Shown: positions 16,921 through 23,945 of the stretch, piece by piece
Layout of the letters: each line of letters opens with the position of its first letter
Position numbering within the stretch: position 1 is the stretch's first letter
Assembly: GCA_963833885.1 (NCBI GenBank)
Contig: CAWHZU010000002.1
Span: forward strand, 124,001-188,000
Source: JASHPR01 sp963833885
Lineage (GTDB): Bacteria; Actinomycetota; Actinomycetes; Streptosporangiales; Streptosporangiaceae
Reading direction: 5' to 3'
Length of the DNA stretch: 64,000 bases
Position numbers and translations under genes: made by a program
Notes under the pieces: generated by a model
Database searches by the model: none
What the model saw: the letters and a program-made list of their open reading frames with translations, nothing else
Told to the model about the DNA's origin: nothing

Positions 16921-17373
16921 CTAGAAGCCTTCAGCGCCGGCGAGTTCTGCCAGACCGTGCGCCAGCGCCTCCCGCCCATCCGGCGACATCGCCGCCAGCA
17001 CCTCACCCAAAGCCGCCCGGCGACGCCCCCGCACCCACTCCGCCAAACGCCGCCCCGACTCCGTCGGAACCAGCACAATCTCCCGCCGGCTCGCCGACGC
17101 CCGATCCCGCGTCAGCAACCCCGCCGCCTGCATCCGGTCACACAACCGGCTCGCCGCCGACGCCGACGCCCCCAGCGCCCCCGCCAGCCGGCTCAAATTC
17201 AAACCCCCCGAACCCCCGATAATCAGCAACGCCCGCATCTGCGCCGGAGGAACCGCCGACCCCAGCTCCTCCACCGCCCGCTCACACGCCTCCAGCAGCA
17301 CCGTCAGCCCCGCCTCCGCGGAACCCACATCCACCTCACCATCGGCAGCCGCCCAGGCCATCTCACGTCCCAT
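16921..17373 (-). CDS. MarR family regulator, copy A of a near-identical pair
   Basis: A 150-residue MarR-type protein, with an N-terminal helix, the HTH (LSRLAGALGASASAASRLCDRMQAAGLL), a wing with RDRASASRREIVLVPT, and a C-terminal dimer helix. Its protein is identical to that of the gene at 19303-19755; within the coding region only a silent change in the third-last codon block and the stop codon (TAG versus TAA) differ. Codon choice is strongly G-ending (GCG, GGG, TTG, TCG), unlike neighbouring genes that favour C-ending codons, which suggests acquisition from elsewhere. No efflux gene is adjacent; the neighbours are sigma-factor control genes. Confidence 0.85.
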   Translation of the reverse strand: MGREMAWAAADGEVDVGSAEAGLTVLLEACERAVEELGSAVPPAQMRALLIIGGSGGLNLSRLAGALGASASAASRLCDRMQAAGLLTRDRASASRREIVLVPTESGRRLAEWVRGRRRAALGEVLAAMSPDGREALAHGLAELAGAEGF

Positions 17374-17391
17374 CAGGCATCCAGCCTCCGG
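16922..17391. repeat. Long direct repeat, copy A (pairs with 19304-19773)
   Basis: About 470 bp, essentially identical to 19304-19773 in the same orientation at an offset of 2382 bp. One substitution (16933/19315) lies inside the MarR gene; two more appear within 25 bp upstream of its start, after which similarity fades. It covers little more than the MarR gene. Confidence 0.9.
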
Positions 17392-17618
17392 CGGCCCGGA
17401 TGTCGCGGCCCGAGCCCGACCGCGCTCAGCATGCTTCCATGGCTGAGACGTGATTCGGTCATGATTAGCCGCTGCCCGATATCGCCGATTCCTAACGTGG
17501 TTTTGCAGCCAGGCCGCAACGAACCCACTGCCGCACCGAGTTTAGAACCGCCGCGAGGGGCTCGCCGCGGGCGTCGCGCGGGCCGGGGCTCGCGGGAGCG
17601 CCCGTCCCACTGGTCACG
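17374..17618. other. Intergenic region upstream of the MarR copy A
   Basis: Between the MarR start and the leader promoter at 17619 I see no convincing gene. The first 20-30 bases are the decaying end of the long direct repeat. The stretch 17440-17540 has lower GC content and may carry the MarR promoter, but no clear -10/-35 pair stands out. Confidence 0.4.
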
Positions 17619-17727
17619 TTGACCCCGCAGTACTAGCCCGGTAATACTGTCTCAGGCGCGGGATACCCGCGCCATCTCTAGTCCGGCAGCGTGGCTAGGC
17701 GTGTCTTCGTGACATCCGGAGCCAGCC
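17619..17727 (+). promoter_or_regulatory. Promoter and structured mRNA leader, copy 1
   Basis: TTGACC (17619-17624), a 17-bp spacer and TAATAC (17642-17647) form a near-consensus promoter. A perfect hairpin GGCGCGGG-ATA-CCCGCGCC follows (17655-17673), then the box GTCCGGCAGCG (17681-17691), an outer helix TGGCT/AGCCA enclosing a TTCGT-loop hairpin, and GGAG six bases before the ATG at 17728. The same layout recurs at 21631-21741 with the promoter-to-box distance of 62 bp exactly kept and different hairpin arms. This suggests a cis-acting RNA element; the class is not one I recognise. Confidence 0.65.
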
Positions 17728-18210
17728 ATGCTCGAAGATCAGGCCGTTGCCGGGCCCGTGCCGAACCCGGTCGGCGCGCCGTGCGCCGGTCAGGGCGCGG
17801 GCGTCGGCGCCGAAGTGCTTACGGCCCCGCGCCCCGGCATGCTCCCAGTACCCGACCCCGCGGTCGTCGATAGCGCACGGCTGAGGATCACCGCGCGCCG
17901 GGTGCTCAGTGCCGGGCAGCCGGCCCGGCAAGGACCGGTCCGGCAGGCAGAGGATATTCGGGCGATTCAGGCGGTACTCGACTCCGTGGGCGATGACGCG
18001 GTGCGTCCCGCCGACGTGCTTGATGTCGGGGCCGCGCTCGCTGTGCTCTGCGACCTCCGGCTCTATCTGGACGGACTGGAAGCCGACCTGCTCGACGCGG
18101 CGCAGCAGGTGGACCTGGGCTGGGATGTCGTCGCCGCGATTATCGGCATCCCTGCCGATGAGGCGGAGCGTCGTCACCGCGCTCTGCGTGCGCAGCGGGG
18201 GTCGCCGTAG
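17728..18210 (+). CDS. Putative HTH DNA-binding protein
   Basis: A 160-residue protein. The N-terminal 75 residues are Pro/Ala/Gly-rich and probably flexible. The C-terminal part is helical and ends in VDLGWDVVAAIIGIPADEAERRHRALRAQRG, which I present as two pieces: a helix pair LGWDVVAAIIGIPAD resembling the (L/G)SWxEIAxxLG helix-turn-helix of small actinobacterial regulators, and a basic recognition-like tail. The start has GGAG six bases upstream within a structured leader shared with the GAF-ANTAR locus. The target is unknown. A strong bidirectional hairpin separates it from the convergent sigma gene. Confidence 0.65.
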   Translation: MLEDQAVAGPVPNPVGAPCAGQGAGVGAEVLTAPRPGMLPVPDPAVVDSARLRITARRVLSAGQPARQGPVRQAEDIRAIQAVLDSVGDDAVRPADVLDVGAALAVLCDLRLYLDGLEADLLDAAQQVDLGWDVVAAIIGIPADEAERRHRALRAQRGSP

Positions 18211-18263
18211 CGAGATGGATGCGGCGGTGTGCCCGACTGATTCGCGTCCCGGCGGGGGATGCC

Positions 18264-18311
18264 TGGCGGGCTGGTGGTCCTGGAAGGGGGGCCGGGACCA
18301 CCAGTCCGCCA
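18264..18311. terminator. Bidirectional terminator hairpin
   Basis: 17-nt arms at 18264-18280 and 18295-18311 pair along their full length with one G-T wobble around a 14-nt loop. It lies between the convergent HTH and sigma genes, so it can end transcription from both sides. Confidence 0.8.
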
Positions 18312-18321
18312 GCGGTGCAGC

Positions 18322-19185
18322 TTAGCTGGCGCGGGCCAGGCTGACCTGAGTGGTGTCGAGGAGACGCTGGCGCAGATGGCCAAGGGCGTGGGCGAGGAGC
18401 CGCGAGACGTGCATCTGCGAGATGCCAAGCTGCTGGCCGATCTCGGCCTGGGTCATGTCTCCGTAGAACCGCAGCAAGAGAATCTTCTGCTCGCGGTGGG
18501 GCAGCTCACCCCAGTGTGCGGCGACCGATTCCATGTCCACGGTGTGCTCGACCTCCGGGTCTTCCTCACCAAGCACGTCGGCCAGGCTGGCCGCGTCGGG
18601 ACGGCCGGCCAGCGGAGCGTCGAGCGACGCCGGCTGGAAGACCATGTCGGCCCGCCTGGCCTCGCGCAGGTTGGCATCGGTGATGCCCAGGTGCTCGATG
18701 AGCTCGGCGTCGCCGGGCTGGTGGCCCAGCTGCTGAGTCAGCTGCCGGGTGGCCTCGCGAACCTGCAGCACCAGTTCTTGCATCGACCGCTCGACATGCA
18801 CCTGCCAGCGCTTGTCGCGGAAATGCCGCTTGATCTCACCGGAGATGCACGGCTGGGCGTATGCCGCCAGGCTGCCGCCCACGTCCGGGTCAAAGTTGTT
18901 GATCGCCTTCAGCAGACCGACGTAGCCGACCTGCATCAGGTCCTCGGTGGGCTCAGGCGAACGCTTGTAGCGCTGCACGCAGGAGCGCACCAGGTTCCGG
19001 TGCCTGGCCACGAGCAGCTCACACGCGGTCACCCGCTGCGGGCTGTCCAGCGGCTGCGACCGCACGATCCGGAGCAACTGCTTGTCTTCAAGACCCTCGA
19101 GGTCCGCCAGGGTTCGGCCAGCGGGCGCGGGCGCCGTGGCCACGTCTCGCCCTTCGGATACTTTCTCCATAGAAAGTGTTTCCAT
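18322..19185 (-). CDS. SigB/SigF/SigG-type RNA polymerase sigma factor
   Basis: A 287-residue group 3 sigma factor of the SigB/SigF family. Region 2 has EDLMQVGYVGLLKAINNFDP and AYAQPCISGEIKRHFRDKRW; region 3 follows; region 4 has the HTH MTQAEIGQQLGISQMHVSRLL. The family directs general-stress or developmental genes and is held by RsbW-type anti-sigma kinases. It is a close paralogue of the gene at 62756. An ATG at 19170 is an alternative start; ACTTTC-N6-GAAAGT, an inverted repeat, overlaps both starts. A GGTT-N14-GGCATG element upstream resembles the one before the paralogue, suggesting self-control. Confidence 0.92.
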   Translation of the reverse strand: METLSMEKVSEGRDVATAPAPAGRTLADLEGLEDKQLLRIVRSQPLDSPQRVTACELLVARHRNLVRSCVQRYKRSPEPTEDLMQVGYVGLLKAINNFDPDVGGSLAAYAQPCISGEIKRHFRDKRWQVHVERSMQELVLQVREATRQLTQQLGHQPGDAELIEHLGITDANLREARRADMVFQPASLDAPLAGRPDAASLADVLGEEDPEVEHTVDMESVAAHWGELPHREQKILLLRFYGDMTQAEIGQQLGISQMHVSRLLAHALGHLRQRLLDTTQVSLARAS

Positions 19186-19198
19186 GAGGAAAGGCTCT

Positions 19199-19222
19199 CA
19201 TGCCGAACGCGTCCCCGCAACC
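19199..19222 (-). promoter_or_regulatory. Candidate SigF-type promoter of the sigma gene
   Basis: On the minus strand GGTT, a 14-nt spacer and GGCATG end 14 bases before the sigma start. The paralogue at 62756 has GTTT-N15-GGCATG upstream, so the shared GGCATGA -10-like element may mark autoregulation by a SigF-type factor. Confidence 0.35.
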
Positions 19223-19302
19223 CCCAAAGTCACAGGATGGTAAAGCCGCCAGCGCCGCACCCGGTGCTGCAGGACACCTGACACCGGCGTGAGCTGGTCG
19301 GT

Positions 19303-19755
19303 TTAGAAGCCTTCGGCGCCGGCGAGTTCTGCCAGACCGTGCGCCAGCGCCTCCCGCCCATCCGGCGACATCGCCGCCAGCACCTCACCCAAAGCCGCCC
19401 GGCGACGCCCCCGCACCCACTCCGCCAAACGCCGCCCCGACTCCGTCGGAACCAGCACAATCTCCCGCCGGCTCGCCGACGCCCGATCCCGCGTCAGCAA
19501 CCCCGCCGCCTGCATCCGGTCACACAACCGGCTCGCCGCCGACGCCGACGCCCCCAGCGCCCCCGCCAGCCGGCTCAAATTCAAACCCCCCGAACCCCCG
19601 ATAATCAGCAACGCCCGCATCTGCGCCGGAGGAACCGCCGACCCCAGCTCCTCCACCGCCCGCTCACACGCCTCCAGCAGCACCGTCAGCCCCGCCTCCG
19701 CGGAACCCACATCCACCTCACCATCGGCAGCCGCCCAGGCCATCTCACGTCCCAT
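19303..19755 (-). CDS. MarR family regulator, copy B of a near-identical pair
   Basis: A 150-residue MarR-type winged-helix protein whose amino-acid sequence is identical to the product of 16921-17373. It lies 117 bases upstream of the SigB/SigF-type gene on the same strand and may be co-transcribed with it. As in copy A, codon use is unusually rich in G-ending codons. Identity at silent sites across the coding region, with faster divergence immediately outside, indicates a recent duplication or ongoing gene conversion. Either copy could regulate both loci, since their proteins cannot be told apart. Confidence 0.85.
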   Translation of the reverse strand: MGREMAWAAADGEVDVGSAEAGLTVLLEACERAVEELGSAVPPAQMRALLIIGGSGGLNLSRLAGALGASASAASRLCDRMQAAGLLTRDRASASRREIVLVPTESGRRLAEWVRGRRRAALGEVLAAMSPDGREALAHGLAELAGAEGF

Positions 19756-19773
19756 CAGGCACCCAGCCTTCGG
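19304..19773. repeat. Long direct repeat, copy B (pairs with 16922-17391)
   Basis: Second copy of the roughly 470-bp direct repeat that contains the MarR gene. No inverted terminal repeats, transposase or target-site duplications are visible around either copy, so an insertion sequence is not indicated. Confidence 0.9.
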
Positions 19774-20098
19774 CCGGCCGGATGCGCCGGGCGGCCCTTG
19801 GAGCGCTGGTTCCGTTGTGGGGGTACCGAGCCAGCTGGATTTCCGGGAATGATGCGGCGAGCCAGCCACCGAGAGGAGGCATCGGATCCCCTCCAGGAGC
19901 GCCCAGCATCGCTGCGCGATCCGAGACTTCGTTTGCGCCGTCTTTGTGGCGCCTTACCGGCCCCGCCGCAGGTATAGTCAGGAGATTCTAGCAGCGACGA
20001 CATCGAGGGGCCTTCCGAATCCGCGCCCGCCCCGGCTCGTCGTCGCCCGGCGTGCCCCGGCACCGGCCGCTGACCTGCTCGAGGGGCGATGATTCGCG
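19756..20098. other. Intergenic region between MarR copy B and STAS gene
   Basis: A 343-base stretch without a credible gene. It holds the divergent promoters: a TATAGT -10-like hexamer at 19973-19978 faces the STAS gene with a long 120-nt leader after it. No copy of the leader element found at 17619 and 21631 is present here. GAGGGGCG lies shortly before the STAS start. Confidence 0.45.
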
Positions 20099-20512
20099 AT
20101 GACAGGTGACTGCGCCGTATACGACGACGGGGTCCTGCGAATCACGAACACCGACGATCCGCCCGGCCTGGCCATCGTCGGTGAGATCGACGAGTCCACC
20201 TACGACGGCCTGATCGGCGCGCTGGGCAAGTTCGCGCACCGTCCGGGCGAGGTCCACGTCAGCATGGGCGGCGTGAGTTACTGCGACCTTGCCGGGCTGC
20301 GGGCCATCGTCCGCGTAACCGGGGCCGACGACGGTGCCCGCGGCAACAACGGCGGCGACAGCCGGCGGGTGGTACTGCATGAGGTGCCGCCGCAGCTCGC
20401 GGCCGTGCTGCGGATCGTCGGCTGGGATTCCACCCCGGGCCTTGCCATGGACCAGCCGCCGGGGTCGCCCGGTGCCCGGGAGAGCGGCCGGCATGGGAGC
20501 GTGGCCTGGTGA
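20099..20512 (+). CDS. STAS domain protein lacking the phosphoacceptor Ser
   Basis: A 137-residue STAS-domain protein of the anti-anti-sigma (RsbV/SpoIIAA) fold. In canonical members the motif is D-S-A-G with a phosphorylated Ser/Thr; here it reads YCDLAGLRAI, so Leu64 replaces that residue. The C-terminus adds a Pro/Gly-rich tail. It overlaps the following MEDS-ATPase gene by four bases (GTGA) and must act with it. Without the Ser, switching by the usual kinase/phosphatase cycle is unlikely, so a constitutive or allosteric interaction is more probable (inference). Confidence 0.85.
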   Translation: MTGDCAVYDDGVLRITNTDDPPGLAIVGEIDESTYDGLIGALGKFAHRPGEVHVSMGGVSYCDLAGLRAIVRVTGADDGARGNNGGDSRRVVLHEVPPQLAAVLRIVGWDSTPGLAMDQPPGSPGARESGRHGSVAW

Positions 20513-21498
20513 ACCCCGCCGAGGGGGCCTTCCAGCACGAGGCCTGCATCTATGAAAACGAGAGCCAGTTTCTCGACACGGCGCTGCTGTTCCTGACCGA
20601 CGGGCTGGCGCTCGGCGAACCCGTGCTGGCGGTCACCAACCCGGCCAACCTGGAGCTGCTCGGCGCCGCGCTCGGCGAGCGCAGCGGAGACGTGGCCTAC
20701 GCGGAATCAGCGTTCTTCGGCCGCCGCCCGCCACGCCGGGTCGCCGCGCTCTATCGCTACTGGAAGGGCGCCCAGGGCAGCCCCCGGAGCGGGCGGGTAC
20801 GCATCCTCGCGGAGCCGGTATGGGCGGGGCGGTCGGCCCGCGAGATCACGGCATGGACGCGGATGGAGGCCGCGCTCAACGTCACGCTGGCCGCCACGAG
20901 CATCTCGATGATCTGCCCTTACGACGCGCGTACCACCGACCCCGGCATCCTCGACGATGCCCTGCGTACCCACCCGGTGCAGGTCGCGGGGTCGGCGCAG
21001 AGCCGGTTGCCGCAGTACGCCGATCCGGCGTCGTTCGTGCGTTCCTGTGACACCAGGCCGCTGGCGCAGCCGCCGGACGGCGCGGAGACCTTCGACTTCG
21101 GCGGGGACCTGCGCGGCCTTCGCCGGTTCATCGTCGGCAGCGCGGACGCGCACGGCGTGGCCGGCGACCGCGCCGACATGCTGGTGCTGGCGGTCAGCGA
21201 GGTCGGCGCCTACCTGAAGAGCCGCTGGACGGCCGGCGCCACCGTGCGGACGTGGGAGCAGCCCGGCGCGGTTGTCTGCGATTTCCGCCAGCAGGGCGCC
21301 AGCATCAGCGACCCGTTCCTCGGCCTCCGGCCGGCCGAACTGGTGCCCGGCGACGGTGACGGCCTCTGGCTGGCCAACCAGATCTGCGACTGGATGGACA
21401 TCAGGTCCGACCCGGAGGGCTGCTCGATCCAGCTGCAGATCCCCAGCAGCCACGACCAGGAGATGGCGGCCCAGCCCGGGATCAGGTACCCGGCCTGA
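20509..21498 (+). CDS. MEDS + degenerate HATPase anti-sigma-like protein (RsbA-type)
   Basis: A 329-residue protein. Residues 1-180 form a MEDS sensory domain (HEACIYENESQFLDTALLFL, then YDARTTDPGILDDALRTHP). Residues 195-320 have the Bergerat ATPase fold of RsbW-type anti-sigma kinases, ending in DGLWLANQICDWMDIRS. Key ATP residues are missing when compared with the paralogue at 22698: the N-box Asn is Tyr235 (SEVGAYLKSRW) and the G1-box Asp is Gln261. It is therefore probably a pseudokinase. Paired with a STAS protein that lacks its phosphoacceptor, it suggests a phosphorylation-independent partner switch. Confidence 0.85.
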   Translation: MNPAEGAFQHEACIYENESQFLDTALLFLTDGLALGEPVLAVTNPANLELLGAALGERSGDVAYAESAFFGRRPPRRVAALYRYWKGAQGSPRSGRVRILAEPVWAGRSAREITAWTRMEAALNVTLAATSISMICPYDARTTDPGILDDALRTHPVQVAGSAQSRLPQYADPASFVRSCDTRPLAQPPDGAETFDFGGDLRGLRRFIVGSADAHGVAGDRADMLVLAVSEVGAYLKSRWTAGATVRTWEQPGAVVCDFRQQGASISDPFLGLRPAELVPGDGDGLWLANQICDWMDIRSDPEGCSIQLQIPSSHDQEMAAQPGIRYPA

Positions 21499-21630
21499 CC
21501 GCTCCCGGGCGACGGTCGGGCAGTCCCCCCGCATCACCCGCCCTGCCCGCTGCCCCGGCGCCGTCGGCCAGCCGCTGCCGCTGCGGTCCCACCGCGCATG
21601 GGGACGCGGCCGGGGCTCCGGCTCGCCGCT
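21499..21630. other. Intergenic region after the MEDS gene
   Basis: GC-rich sequence between the MEDS stop and the second copy of the leader promoter. I see no gene, and only weak potential for hairpins; nothing distinctive. Confidence 0.4.
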
Positions 21631-21741
21631 TTGACCCGAGCAAGACGCCTCGGCCATACTGTCAAGCGCGCGGCCGCAGGCCGCCGCACGTGGTCCGGCA
21701 GCGAGGCTACCTAATGTCCTTCGTGGCAGTGGGAGCTAGCC
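21631..21741 (+). promoter_or_regulatory. Promoter and structured mRNA leader, copy 2
   Basis: Homologue of the leader at 17619-17727. TTGACC (21631-21636) and CATACTGTC (from 21655) form the promoter. A GC-rich hairpin GCGGCC-GCA-GGCCGC follows, then the identical box GTCCGGCAGCG (21693-21703), an outer helix GGCTA/TAGCC enclosing a TTCGT-loop hairpin, and GGGAG six bases before an ATG at 21742. That ATG opens an 85-codon frame (to 21999) overlapping the GAF-ANTAR start at 21905 in another frame. The conserved ribosome site suggests this frame is translated, perhaps as a leader peptide. Confidence 0.6.
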
Positions 21742-21904
21742 ATGCCCAGAAAGCCGGCTCACCGGTCCAGCCTTCCGGTTTTTCCGGCTCTTTCGTCTTT
21801 CCGCCACCAAGCTCCTACCCTGGGCCAGGGCTGCCCGCTCCGGCAGCCCGCCGAGCCGAGCGGAGACGGTTTAGCGGCAAATGGATGGATCAGAGGGAAC
21901 CGGA

Positions 21905-22672
21905 ATGGTAGCCGACGACCCGGCAGCCGAATCCATGCTGAGCGGACGGTACGAGGACCTCGTCGAGTCCCTGACCGAATTGGCCAGGACCCTGACTGAG
22001 AACGAGTCGGTCCGCGACACCCTGGGCAGCATTCTCGCGCTCGCCCTGCGCTCGATCCCGAGCTGCCACGCAGCGAGCGTCACGGTGCTCGACGCAAAGG
22101 ACCAGCCCAGCACGATCGCGGCCACCGACGAAAAGACGTACGAGCTGGACCGACGTCAGTACGTCCTGAACGACGGCCCGTGCCTGGATGCTGCGCGCCG
22201 CCAGCAGGTCAACCGGTGGAGCCTGCACGAGGCCGAGCAACGCTGGCCCGAGTTCACCGGCCTGGCCGAGGAGATGGGACTGCGCAGCTACCTGTCGGCT
22301 GGCCTCGGCCTGTCGGGCCGGCGGCTGGGGGCGCTGAACCTGTCCAGCCACCAGACCGACGGCTTCAGCAAGCTGGACGAGGACCTGATCTCGCTGTTCA
22401 CGGTGCCGGCCTCGGCCGCCATCGTGGTGGTCGGCCGCTACGCCGAGGCCCGGGACCTGGCCGCTCAGCTTGAGCACGCGCTGCGGTCGAGGGCCGTGAT
22501 CGACCAGGCGATCGGGATCGTGATGGCCGAGTCACGATGCGACGCCGACCAGGCGTTCGCGACGCTGAGCCGGGCGTCAAACAACCGGAACATGAAGCTC
22601 CGCGACCTCGCCACCGAGATCGTGATTCGGGTCGGCGGGCAGCCACCGTCACAACCACACCAAGGGGCCTGA
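21905..22672 (+). CDS. GAF and ANTAR domain protein
   Basis: A 255-residue regulator. A GAF domain spans about residues 45-180 (SIPSCHAASVTVLDA, then GLRSYLSAGLGL). A C-terminal ANTAR domain spans about 190-245 (AVIDQAIGIVMAESRCDADQAFATLSRASNNRNMK, given here only as landmarks from its start and end). ANTAR domains bind paired RNA hairpins and prevent transcription termination, while GAF senses a ligand. GAGGGA six bases before the ATG supports this start; ATG at 21881 is possible. Its mRNA begins with a structured leader shared with the HTH gene at 17728, which raises the idea of autoregulation through RNA. Confidence 0.88.
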   Translation: MVADDPAAESMLSGRYEDLVESLTELARTLTENESVRDTLGSILALALRSIPSCHAASVTVLDAKDQPSTIAATDEKTYELDRRQYVLNDGPCLDAARRQQVNRWSLHEAEQRWPEFTGLAEEMGLRSYLSAGLGLSGRRLGALNLSSHQTDGFSKLDEDLISLFTVPASAAIVVVGRYAEARDLAAQLEHALRSRAVIDQAIGIVMAESRCDADQAFATLSRASNNRNMKLRDLATEIVIRVGGQPPSQPHQGA

Positions 22673-22697
22673 ACGCGCCGCCACCGGGCCGGTCCGA

Positions 22698-23717
22698 TCA
22701 GCGCCCGGCCGCCTGGTAGACCCGTACCGTTGTTCCGCGAGCCGACGAGGAGATCTGCACCAGATCGCAGAGCTGGTTCGCGAGCCATAGGCCGGCTCCG
22801 CCTGCCGCGTCGGGCACCGGCCGGACCCGGCCCACGAGCGGCGACGTGATGTGGCCCCGGTCGGACACCTCGCAGACGAGGATGCGTCCTTCCGCCCAGA
22901 CGCGCAGTTCGCCGTGCCCGCCGCCGTGCCTGATGCTGTTGCTGGCGACCTCGCTGACCGCGAGCACCACCCCGGTGGCTGCTTCCTTCTCGAGCCCGGC
23001 TTGCTCGGCATGGCCGGCCACGAACGTGCGCAGCCGGCGCAGGTCGCCGCTGCCGAAGGACACCGGCGCCGCCTCGGCCGGCGGCGGCGGCAGCGGGCGG
23101 TCGAAGGGGTCGGCCAGGTCGATCGGCTCGAATGCGCTGCTCGCCTGCCGCTGGTCACCGTGGGCGACGAACGGGTGGGTCCGCTGCGCCTCGTCGATCA
23201 CGTCCGCGGCCAGCGCCTCGAGGTCGTAGGGGCACAGCAGCCAGAGCGGGGTGGCGGCGTCGAACGCAACGTTCAGCAACGCCTCGTGCAGCTGGCATTC
23301 GGCGAGCTCGCTCGGGGAGCGCTCGGGATGAATCGGCTCGCCGATCCCGCACAGCTGTGCAGCCCCGGCGTTGCCCTGCGCGAACGCCTGCCATTGGGCG
23401 ATGATGCGGGCCGGGTTGTCACCGACGCCGGCCATGTCGGCGAAGGTCACATGGCCGGCCTCGGCGCCGAGCTGCTGGCGCAGCAGGTCGATCTTTGCCG
23501 CGCTCACGACGACGAGAACCGGGTCGCCCGCGCTGACCGCCCGGCGGATGAACGACAGCGTCCCGGAGAGGAACTCGGGCAAACCCGAGTAGAGGAAGGC
23601 TTCGTGCCGGTACCCGCCGAAGGTCTCGGCCGATGGCACCGAAGTTACGGTCACCCTGTTATCACCAGCACCAGATATGCCGTCGCTGTCCGCACGGTGC
23701 GCAGCGACGGCGGTCAC
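22698..23717 (-). CDS. MEDS + HATPase anti-sigma kinase (RsbA-type)
   Basis: A 339-residue paralogue of the protein at 20509. The MEDS sensory domain covers about residues 35-215 (HEAFLYSGLPEFLSGTLSFI, CPYDLEALAADVIDEAQRTHP). The C-terminal ATPase domain is intact: N-box E-x3-N-x3-H in SEVASNSIRHGG, G1 box SDRG, and GGAGLWLANQLCDLV. It should therefore bind ATP and may phosphorylate a STAS partner and bind a SigB/SigF-type sigma factor. GTG at 23717 is used here; GTG at 23654 would still include the whole MEDS domain. No STAS gene is directly attached. Confidence 0.87.
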   Translation of the reverse strand: MTAVAAHRADSDGISGAGDNRVTVTSVPSAETFGGYRHEAFLYSGLPEFLSGTLSFIRRAVSAGDPVLVVVSAAKIDLLRQQLGAEAGHVTFADMAGVGDNPARIIAQWQAFAQGNAGAAQLCGIGEPIHPERSPSELAECQLHEALLNVAFDAATPLWLLCPYDLEALAADVIDEAQRTHPFVAHGDQRQASSAFEPIDLADPFDRPLPPPPAEAAPVSFGSGDLRRLRTFVAGHAEQAGLEKEAATGVVLAVSEVASNSIRHGGGHGELRVWAEGRILVCEVSDRGHITSPLVGRVRPVPDAAGGAGLWLANQLCDLVQISSSARGTTVRVYQAAGR

Positions 23718-23729
23718 AACCTGGCCAAA

Positions 23730-23921
23730 TCATAACTCTTCCCGGGTCGACCCTTCGGTTCGGCCGGCGTCGGCGTCGGCGTCGAACGTCTCCAGCCGGA
23801 ACCTGACGTGCAGCTCGATTCCCTCGAGAAAGAGCCTGGCCGCTGCGTCGTCCGGGTCGTAACCGATCTGGAAGCGGTGCGTCACGCCCTCGGCGTCCTC
23901 CCAGCTGACCAGTGCCTTCAT
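23730..23921 (-). CDS. Small conserved hypothetical protein
   Basis: A 63-residue soluble protein with a strong GGGAGGC ribosome site six bases before the ATG. Predicted strands in WEDAEGVTHRFQIGYDPD and a helix in AAARLFLEGIEL suggest a compact alpha/beta fold with a charged tail. It sits between the Clp-N/HTH gene (24 bases downstream of its stop) and the MEDS kinase, all on the same strand. I recognise no named family. Confidence 0.7.
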   Translation of the reverse strand: MKALVSWEDAEGVTHRFQIGYDPDDAAARLFLEGIELHVRFRLETFDADADAGRTEGSTREEL

Positions 23922-23945
23922 TGCTGCCTCCCTCTGGGCGTGCTC

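Noticed and set aside
16922..19773. The MarR repeats as an insertion sequence or composite transposon
   Set aside because: No transposase, terminal inverted repeats or target duplications are visible; the repeat covers only the regulator gene.
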